From: JAKBCQ01 sp021807585
GTDB lineage: Bacteria > Planctomycetota > Planctomycetia > Isosphaerales > Isosphaeraceae
Direction of reading: 5' to 3'
DNA length: 10,192 nucleotides
Assembly (NCBI GenBank): GCA_027325115.1
Contig: DAHWFG010000130.1
Location: 1-10,192 of the forward strand
Shown: one piece after another, positions 1-5,346 of the stretch
Layout of the letters: each line of letters starts with the position of its first letter
How positions within the stretch are numbered: position 1 is the first letter of the stretch
The notes under the pieces: model-generated
The model's input: the letters and a program-made list of their open reading frames with translations, nothing else
Database searches by the model: none
What the model was told of the DNA's origin: nothing
Program-made: the position numbers and the translations under genes

Positions 1-204
1 ACAGGATCGCGCGCCTTCGACGCCTTGGCGTCGACGGTTAACCGTGGAGCGGGCGCGCCGCGCCCGTGAGTGCGCGACGTCGTGGCGGGCGTTCAACCGT
101 CGCCTGACACACACGCCCTCCTTGCTTCATCGCGCAAGATAGGCGATTGTCTTAGGTGCAACTCTTCACGAGACGCCGGCGTGAACGAGAAAGAATCGAA
201 AAAC
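1..204. other. Upstream region of the first cotH-like gene, with three stacked inverted repeats
   Basis: No gene is supported here. The first 66 bases hold three perfect inverted repeats in succession: TCGACGCC-TT-GGCGTCGA (17-34), the palindrome CGGTTAACCG (35-44), and CGGGCG-CGCCG-CGCCCG (50-66). None is followed by a T-tract, so an intrinsic terminator of an upstream gene is not shown. They could be protein-binding sites, or the tail of a gene that ends left of the window. A further 10-base palindrome, ACGCCGGCGT, lies at 173-182. The reading frame of the following gene is open back to a GTG at 70, but residues before the ATG at 205 do not look like a signal peptide. No convincing -35/-10 pair was found; the best is a poor TTGCTT-17-GATTGT at 123-151. 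Confidence 0.5.
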
Positions 205-1710
205 ATGACCAACACGACACGCGTCAGGGCGATGCGACTCTTTCTTTTGTCTGTTTCGGCGTGCGCGATGATCGCCATTCGTTCGGCCGACGGCCAACCT
301 CCCGGAGGCGGCGGTGGCTTCGTGGCGAAGCTAGCCGTGGCCAAGCGGTTCGACACAGACGGGAACGGCCGACTCGAATCCAATGAACGACATGCGGCGA
401 TGGAATACCTGGAAGCGAACCCTCAGCTCCGAAGGCAAGGCCGAGCCGCGGTCGTCGGATCACCGACGCCGCCTCCTCCAGGTCCCAGGCTCGCGCCCGG
501 CGACGTCCAAGTCTATCCCGCCTCGATACCGCTCTTTGACGCCGGAACGTTACGCACCGTCTTCCTAGACTTCAAAGAAACGGACTGGGAAAGGCAACTC
601 GTCTCCTTCCACCGAACCGACATCCTCGTGCCTGCGACGCTCACCGTGGACGGCCAGGTCTACCGCGACATCGGCGTCCATTTCCGCGGCGAGAATTCCT
701 TCTTCATGGTTCGTGACGGCTGGAAGCGATCCCTCACCCTGAACTTCAATGACGTTCACGCCGACCAGAACCTCCTCGGTTACACCGGGCTGCACCTCCT
801 CAACTTCCATGAGGACCCCACTTTCTTGCGAACCATCCTTTATATGGAGATCGCTCGCCGTTACTTCGCCGCGCCCAAGGCCAACTTCATGCGTGTGGTG
901 ATCAACGGCGAGTCTTGGGGCGTCTACGCCAATCAGCAGCAGTTCGACAAACGTTTTGTTCGCGATCATTTCCACACCGCCAAAGGCGCTCGCTTCCGCT
1001 CGCCCGGTCGCTCCAGCAACGGAGCATTCGGATATCTTGGTAATGACATGGCTATATATAAGCAATTCTATGCATTGCGCGGCGAAGATGATCCGAAGGC
1101 GTGGAGTGATCTGATCCGGCTTTGCAAGCTGCTCAACCAGACTCCTCCCGAAGCGCTCGTCAAGGCGGTCGAACCGTTGCTCGATATCGACGGCGCGCTC
1201 GCTTGGTTGGCTCTCGACAACGTCGTGGTCAACGACGACAGTTATTGGCACGACGGTAACGACTTCGCGGTGTATCAGGATCCTCAACGCCGTTTTCACC
1301 TCGTGCCGCACGACGTCAACGAAGCCTTCCGCCCGGTCAAGATGCGATCGGGGGGTGACGGTCTTCGTATCGATCCGTTCACCAACATGACCAATAAGGA
1401 CAGGCCGTTGCTAAAACTGCTCGTCGCGCCCGAGCTGAGGACTCGGTATCTCCGCCTCGTCAAGGAAATGGCCGAGAATTGGCTCGATTGGGCGAAACTG
1501 GCGCCGATCGTCGAGCGCTACCGCGCCCTGATCGCAGCCGATGTGTCGACCGACACACACAAGCATTTCTCCACAAATGAATTCGATACCGGCGTCTACG
1601 GCGTGGGAGACGGATCACCCGCCGCGGCCTTGACGCTCAAGGGCTTCTGTGAGCGGCGCCGGGCCTATCTCTTGAACCTTCCTGAAATCAAGAAGCTGGA
1701 CCAAGAATGA
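205..1710 (+). CDS. Secreted CotH-family kinase-like protein with N-terminal EF-hand (paralogue 1)
   Basis: A 501-residue protein from the ATG at 205. That start puts a hydrophobic signal segment (LFLLSVSACAMIAI, about residues 14-25) at the N-terminus; a GTG at 70 would add 45 unlikely residues. A canonical EF-hand calcium loop follows (DTDGNGRLESNE, 50-61), then a proline-rich linker (about 86-97). The CotH domain runs from about 105: GVHFRGENS (157-165), DGWKRS with Lys174, VVINGESWGVYANQQQFD (232-248), then YWHDGNDFAVY and LVPHDVNEAF with candidate catalytic Asp350 and metal-binding Asp370. CotH proteins are atypical kinases of secreted or coat proteins; kinase activity here is inferred, not shown. 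The C-terminal 90 residues, ending in a FCERRRAYLL block, are strongly conserved in the next gene. It is probably the first gene of a two-gene transcript, 32 bases ahead of its paralogue. The Shine-Dalgarno is weak (AGAAAG at 188-193). Confidence 0.92.
   Translation: MTNTTRVRAMRLFLLSVSACAMIAIRSADGQPPGGGGGFVAKLAVAKRFDTDGNGRLESNERHAAMEYLEANPQLRRQGRAAVVGSPTPPPPGPRLAPGDVQVYPASIPLFDAGTLRTVFLDFKETDWERQLVSFHRTDILVPATLTVDGQVYRDIGVHFRGENSFFMVRDGWKRSLTLNFNDVHADQNLLGYTGLHLLNFHEDPTFLRTILYMEIARRYFAAPKANFMRVVINGESWGVYANQQQFDKRFVRDHFHTAKGARFRSPGRSSNGAFGYLGNDMAIYKQFYALRGEDDPKAWSDLIRLCKLLNQTPPEALVKAVEPLLDIDGALAWLALDNVVVNDDSYWHDGNDFAVYQDPQRRFHLVPHDVNEAFRPVKMRSGGDGLRIDPFTNMTNKDRPLLKLLVAPELRTRYLRLVKEMAENWLDWAKLAPIVERYRALIAADVSTDTHKHFSTNEFDTGVYGVGDGSPAAALTLKGFCERRRAYLLNLPEIKKLDQE
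1489..1535 (+). repeat. 47-base exact direct repeat shared by the two cotH-like genes (copy 1)
   Basis: The stretch encoding WAKLAPIVERYRALIA is identical at DNA level, including all third positions, with 3027-3073 in the second gene. The middle of the two genes has diverged clearly at synonymous sites, for example around 880-960 versus 2420-2500. The copy sits just before the conserved C-terminal tail. Confidence 0.9.
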
Positions 1711-1726
1711 CCGTTCGTCGCCCTGG

Positions 1727-1733
1727 AAAGGAG
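1727..1733 (+). promoter_or_regulatory. Ribosome binding site that decides the start of the second cotH-like gene
   Basis: AAAGGAG lies 9 bases before the ATG at 1743. A TTG at 1740 is also in frame, but it sits only 6 bases away and would add just one residue, so ATG is preferred. The strong site within a 32-base gap suggests independent, efficient translation of the second gene from a shared mRNA. Confidence 0.75.
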
Positions 1734-1742
1734 TAAGTATTG

Positions 1743-3266
1743 ATGTCCGTCGCCAAACAGACCGCGACCGTTTTCGCCACAACGTCGCTGATCCTGGCGG
1801 TGGCCGCGTATGTCTCGGGCCAAGCCGGCGGGCCGGGCCGGCTCACCGGCGGAGGCGCTGTACTACAAAAGCTCGAGCTCGTTACGAAGTTCGATAAAGA
1901 CGGCGACGGCCGCCTCAACTCCTCGGAACGCCACGCGGCGCTCAAATTCCTGGAAGCCCATCCTGAAATCCGCAAGAAGGGCCGAGGACCCGTGGGCGGT
2001 CCCAAAAAACCTCCGCCCCCCGGAATCAAGCTTACCCCGGCCGACGTCAAGACATACCCCGCGTCCGTCTCCTTGTTCGATCCCGACGCCCTGCGTACCC
2101 TCTTCCTCGAATTCGACGACCAAGATTGGGAGAAGCAACTGTCGGCTTTCCATCGGACGGATGTCTTGCTGCCGGCGAAGTTGATCGTCGACGGCAAGAC
2201 CTACCGCGACGTGGGCGTTCACTTCCGCGGCAACAACTCGTTCAGCATGGTGAGCGACGGCTGGAAACGCTCGATCAGCCTGGCGTTCGATTTCGTCGAC
2301 CCGAAACAGCGTGTCGGCGGCTATCGCGGGTTGCACCTCTTGAATTGCAACCAGGACCCCACGATGCTGCGCAGCGTCCTTTATTGCGAGGCGGCCCGAC
2401 ATTATTTCCCGGCGCCCAAGGTGAATTTCCTGCGGGTCGTCATCAACGGCGAGAACTGGGGCGTTTATGCGAACCAGCAGAAATTCGACAAGGAATTCGT
2501 CCTGGATTTTTTCCACACGACAAAGGGCGCGCGCTGGCGATCACCCAACAACTCGACGCACGGCGGATTCGGCTATCTGGGAGAGGATATCGCCGCCTAC
2601 AAACGCTGGTACTCCGGCAAGAGTAAAGAGGACCCGAAAGCCTGGGCCGACCTGGCCCGTCTCTGCAAGGTCGTCGACCGGACACCCCCCGATCAACTCG
2701 CCAAGACGCTCGAGCCGATTCTCAATCTCGACAACGTCCTGGCGTTTCTGGCGCTCGATTGCGCCGTCATCAATAATGACGGTTATTGGAATGACGGCAG
2801 CGATTTCTCTATATATGAAGACATAAATGGACGTTTTCACCTGCTCCCGCACGACGCGAACGAAGGCTTCCGACCCGCGGGCCGCGGCGGAGCGGGCGTG
2901 AAAGTGGACCCGTTCGTCGCCGTCGACGACGTCAATAAGGCGCTCCGCCACAAGCTGTTGGCCGCGCCCGAACTGAGGACGCGGTATCTCCTCCTCATCA
3001 AGGACATCGCCGAGAATCGGCTCGACTGGGCGAAACTGGCGCCGATCGTCGAGCGCTACCGCGCCCTGATCGCCGCCGATGTTGCGATCGACACGCATAA
3101 GCATTTCTCGACCGAAGAGTTCACCACCGGCGTCTACGGCGTGGGCGACGGATCACCGCCGGCGGCCTCGACGCTCAAGGGCTTCTGCGAGCAACGCCGG
3201 GCCTATCTTCTCAACCATCCCGACATCAAGAAGTTGGAGTTTCAAACACCTGATAAAACGCGATGA
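1743..3266 (+). CDS. Secreted CotH-family kinase-like protein with N-terminal EF-hand (paralogue 2)
   Basis: A 507-residue protein colinear with its upstream neighbour over nearly the whole length. Residues 8-26 form a signal peptide, probably cleaved near SGQA. The EF-hand loop is DKDGDGRLNSSE (51-62), and a Lys/Pro linker follows (about 87-96). CotH-domain motifs are GVHFRGNNS (158-166), Lys175 in DGWKRS, VINGENWGVYANQQKFD (233-249), YWNDGSDFSIY with Asp351, and LLPHDANEGF with Asp371. As in paralogue 1, the position after the catalytic Asp where many CotH proteins carry Asn is Asp (354 here). The C-terminal part (about 408-498) is nearly identical to paralogue 1, including a 47-base exact DNA match (3027-3073 versus 1489-1535). 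Export and calcium binding are well supported by motifs; ATP-dependent phosphorylation of extracytoplasmic proteins is inferred from the family. Confidence 0.94.
   Translation: MSVAKQTATVFATTSLILAVAAYVSGQAGGPGRLTGGGAVLQKLELVTKFDKDGDGRLNSSERHAALKFLEAHPEIRKKGRGPVGGPKKPPPPGIKLTPADVKTYPASVSLFDPDALRTLFLEFDDQDWEKQLSAFHRTDVLLPAKLIVDGKTYRDVGVHFRGNNSFSMVSDGWKRSISLAFDFVDPKQRVGGYRGLHLLNCNQDPTMLRSVLYCEAARHYFPAPKVNFLRVVINGENWGVYANQQKFDKEFVLDFFHTTKGARWRSPNNSTHGGFGYLGEDIAAYKRWYSGKSKEDPKAWADLARLCKVVDRTPPDQLAKTLEPILNLDNVLAFLALDCAVINNDGYWNDGSDFSIYEDINGRFHLLPHDANEGFRPAGRGGAGVKVDPFVAVDDVNKALRHKLLAAPELRTRYLLLIKDIAENRLDWAKLAPIVERYRALIAADVAIDTHKHFSTEEFTTGVYGVGDGSPPAASTLKGFCEQRRAYLLNHPDIKKLEFQTPDKTR
3027..3073 (+). 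repeat. 47-base exact direct repeat shared by the two cotH-like genes (copy 2)
   Basis: Second copy of the exact match at 1489-1535, in the same reading frame and at the same place in the protein. Flanking sequence remains very similar up to the end of both genes, which suggests gene conversion or strong constraint on the tail. Confidence 0.9.
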
Positions 3267-3554
3267 ACCGACCGTTACGTCGACCGTTCGACCTATACGA
3301 CGAAACAGATATCCGATCTCAAAGCAGGCGCGGCCGGGATTGTACCGTCGGATCGATGAGTAAGCGGTTTGAGTGGGCGGGATTGTGCCGCAATGGTTGA
3401 TGCGCCGCACGTTCGCCACGGCGGCGATCCGTCGGTCGCCTCACACTAAAATATCGCGACGCTTCGATACCGCTTGGACCGCGGCGACGCCGGCCGTCGC
3501 GAGGAAACGCCGCACAATGAAGAATCTATCCTTACATATCAAATGGATATTGAT
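3267..3554. other. Convergent gap between the cotH-like pair and the sulfatase pair
   Basis: A 288-base gap between two gene ends that face each other. On the plus strand a 45-residue frame (3263-3400) starts with an ATGA overlap on the stop of the cotH-like gene, but it has no ribosome binding site and no recognisable motif, so it is not called. There is a 13-base near-repeat CGGGATTGT-A/G-CCG at 3335-3347 and 3378-3390. A perfect 6-base stem GCGACG-CCGGC-CGTCGC lies at 3484-3500, and a weak AT stem ATATC-AAATG-GATAT at 3536-3550. Neither stem is followed by a T-tract on either strand, so no intrinsic terminator can be claimed, although the 3484-3500 stem is placed where a bidirectional one would be. 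Confidence 0.5.
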
Positions 3555-5159
3555 TCATTGGGAGCTCGCGGCGCGGATCGCCTCGGCGACGGTCTTCACG
3601 CCGATCGGTCGTTTGTCGTTGAACGGTCCGTCCGAGCTCCCCGCGGGCCAGTCGGCCGAATCGGCGTATTGGCCGTCGTCCTTGTATTGTCGTTTCAAAC
3701 GAGCAATCTCGGCCTTGAGCTCGCCGAACACCTTCGCGACCTCGGGACGCTTCGCCTCGGCGGGGTCGAAAAGCAAATTGTGCCGCTCGTTCGGATCGCC
3801 GACGAGATCGAACAACTCATAAGCGTTCTTTTTCCAATAATAAATCAGCTTATGCGTGGCCGTGCGTACGCCAAGGTGCGCCGCGGTGTCGTGATCTCCC
3901 GGGTCGTGATAATAGCGATAATAAATCGACGTTCGCCAATCCGAAGGCGATTCTCCCCGCAACAGCGGAACGAGCGATCGCCCCTGCATCGATTCGGGAA
4001 TCGGCAAGCCCGCGAGATCGAGAAACGTCGGCGCGAGGTCGATGTTCGCCACGAACCGGTCGGGAGCGATCGCGACCTTCACCCCCGGGCCTCGCGCCAA
4101 AAGCGGAATGCGAAGGCCGGGTTCATACATGAATCGCTTGTCATAAAGACCGAGATCGCCGAGATACCAGCCGTTATCGGCCGAATAAAAAACGACGGTG
4201 TTCTTCGCCGTCCCCGTTCGGTCGAGATGATCGAGAATCTTGCCCACCGAATCGTCGACCCCCTGCACGCACGCGAGATAATCTTGCATATATCTTTGAT
4301 ATTTCCACTTGATCAGCTCTTTGCCCGTTAGCGTTTTCTTCGAGCCGTCGGGGGCTGCGATTTCGAGCTCCATCGGTTTGACGTTGAGCCATCGGGCGCG
4401 TGCGGCGCCTGTGAGATCGGCGGGGGGTTCGAGTTTGAGATCCCTGCGGGTCAGATCTTTGGCGACGGTTTGCCGGTTCGCGGGAAGGCCCGCGGGACGC
4501 GTTTTGTAATCGTCCCAAAGCGTTTCGGGTTCGGGGATCACTCGATCTTTGAACAGCGCCTGATTGCGTTTATCGGGCTCCCAGTCGCGATGAGGCGCCT
4601 TTTGGTGAAGCATGAGGAAGAACGGTTGATCCCGCGGCCTCGTTTCGAGCCACTCGATTCCGAGATCGGCGGTGATCTCGGTGCAGTGCCCCTCGATCGT
4701 CAGCTTGCGACCCGGTACGAGGAACGTCGGATTCCAGTACGATCCCTGACCGGGGAGGACGATCCAACGGTCGAATCCCGTGGGATCCGAGCCCAAATGC
4801 CACTTGCCGATCACTCCCGTGTGATACCCCCCCGCCTGAAGCCTTTTGGCGACATGATCGCGCGCGCCGTCGAATCGATTGAAAACCGGAACTCCATTTA
4901 GATGTGAGTACATTCCTGTAATCAAAGTCGCTCGGCTCGGCGTGCAGATCGAATTGACGACGAACGAATTCACGAATCGCGCTCCGCCTTGCGCCAGGCG
5001 GTCGATGTTCGGCGTTTTGTTCACCTTCGAGCCGTAAGCCGAGATCGCGTGTTGGGCGTGATCGTCGGAGAAGATGAACAGGATGTTGGGTTTCTCGGCG
5101 GCGCGGACGAACGGCGCCGCGAGAAGAACCGCGAGGATCGTCGATAAAGAGCGTTTCAT
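3555..5159 (-). CDS. Exported type I sulfatase, Cys-type, GlcNAc-6-sulfatase-like
   Basis: A 534-residue arylsulfatase-superfamily enzyme that hydrolyses sulfate esters. The ATG at 5159 gives a clean signal peptide (MKRSLSTILAVLLAAPFVRA); ATG 5165 is an alternative, and the frame is open to 5255 without a better start. Metal-site Asp32-Asp33 lies in FIFSDDH. The formylglycine signature is Cys72-Thr-Pro-Ser-Arg76 followed by ATLITG. GKWHLG carries Lys119 and His121, HQKAPHR carries His185 and Lys187, and SADNG carries Asp328 and Asn329, with Lys341 downstream. All expected catalytic and metal residues are present. A C-terminal sulfatase subdomain (about 408-458) includes HKLIYYWKKNAYELFDL. The GKWHLG..PTGFD..LPGQG and HQKAPHR pattern resembles the N-acetylglucosamine-6-O-sulfatase group (SulfAtlas S1_11-like); substrate is inference. 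Cys72 must be oxidised to formylglycine by a maturase not present here. It lies downstream of, and on the same strand as, the other sulfatase. Confidence 0.95.
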   Translation of the reverse strand: MKRSLSTILAVLLAAPFVRAAEKPNILFIFSDDHAQHAISAYGSKVNKTPNIDRLAQGGARFVNSFVVNSICTPSRATLITGMYSHLNGVPVFNRFDGARDHVAKRLQAGGYHTGVIGKWHLGSDPTGFDRWIVLPGQGSYWNPTFLVPGRKLTIEGHCTEITADLGIEWLETRPRDQPFFLMLHQKAPHRDWEPDKRNQALFKDRVIPEPETLWDDYKTRPAGLPANRQTVAKDLTRRDLKLEPPADLTGAARARWLNVKPMELEIAAPDGSKKTLTGKELIKWKYQRYMQDYLACVQGVDDSVGKILDHLDRTGTAKNTVVFYSADNGWYLGDLGLYDKRFMYEPGLRIPLLARGPGVKVAIAPDRFVANIDLAPTFLDLAGLPIPESMQGRSLVPLLRGESPSDWRTSIYYRYYHDPGDHDTAAHLGVRTATHKLIYYWKKNAYELFDLVGDPNERHNLLFDPAEAKRPEVAKVFGELKAEIARLKRQYKDDGQYADSADWPAGSSDGPFNDKRPIGVKTVAEAIRAASSQ

Positions 5160-5169
5160 ATTCATAATC

Positions 5170-5325
5170 TTAATCCCATATGATAAAAAGCGAAAATAAG
5201 AAAGGCGTGAATCGATAGATATCGATTTTCGCGGGGTCGAACGATCCTCCCGCATTCGCCGCGGCGGGCTCGATCGGGTTCGCGAGTTTGGGCGGAACGC
5301 GATTCGCGACGGAGTCGTCGATCAC
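5170..5325 (-). CDS. Possible small protein between the two sulfatases, in frame after the upstream stop
   Basis: A 51-residue frame from GTG 5325 to TAA 5170. It has an AAGGAG ribosome binding site at 5336-5341, 10 bases upstream, and ends 4 bases before the ATG at 5165 of the next sulfatase, a spacing that suits translational coupling. Codons 2-41 look like coding sequence of this genome (ATC, GAC, GTC, GCG, CTC, CCC). The last ten codons are AT-rich and hydrophobic (FLFSLFII). The frame is the same as that of the upstream sulfatase, whose TAA lies 24 bases before the GTG. It could therefore be a real small gene, a readthrough extension, or a former C-terminus cut off by a nonsense mutation. 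I do not recognise the protein. Confidence 0.35.
   Translation of the reverse strand: MIDDSVANRVPPKLANPIEPAAANAGGSFDPAKIDIYRFTPFLFSLFIIWD
5210..5227 (-). promoter_or_regulatory. Inverted repeat upstream of the second sulfatase gene
   Basis: A perfect 7-base inverted repeat with a 4-base spacer, AATCGAT-AGAT-ATCGATT, lies about 45-60 bases before the sulfatase ATG. The stretch from here to the ATG is AT-rich compared with its surroundings. It could be an operator or an mRNA hairpin. A TATCAT -10-like hexamer follows at 5185-5180, but no matching -35 is visible at 16-18 bases. Confidence 0.25.
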
Positions 5326-5335
5326 CGGGAAAATG

Positions 5336-5341
5336 CTCCTT
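5336..5341 (-). promoter_or_regulatory. Ribosome binding site of the small intersulfatase frame
   Basis: AAGGAG on the minus strand, immediately after the TAA (5347-5349) of the HEAT-tailed sulfatase and 10 bases before GTG 5325. It is one of the best Shine-Dalgarno matches in the window, and no other minus-strand start lies within range. It is the main reason to take the small frame seriously. Confidence 0.45.
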
Positions 5342-5346
5342 GGGTA

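Noticed and set aside
70..204. N-terminal extension of the first cotH-like gene from GTG 70 or GTG 181
   Set aside because: It would place 45 or 8 extra residues before the signal peptide; the paralogue has no such extension.
565..1311. 248-residue minus-strand open frame
   Set aside because: Lies wholly antisense to the first cotH-like gene, has no domain motif and mirrors its codon structure; a shadow frame.
3484..3500. Hairpin as a terminator between the convergent genes
   Set aside because: Six-base GC stem with a short loop but no T-tract on either side; could be chance in GC-rich DNA.
3474..4331. 285-residue plus-strand open frame
   Set aside because: Antisense to the sulfatase at 3555-5159, which has full catalytic motifs; composition is typical of a shadow in GC-rich DNA.
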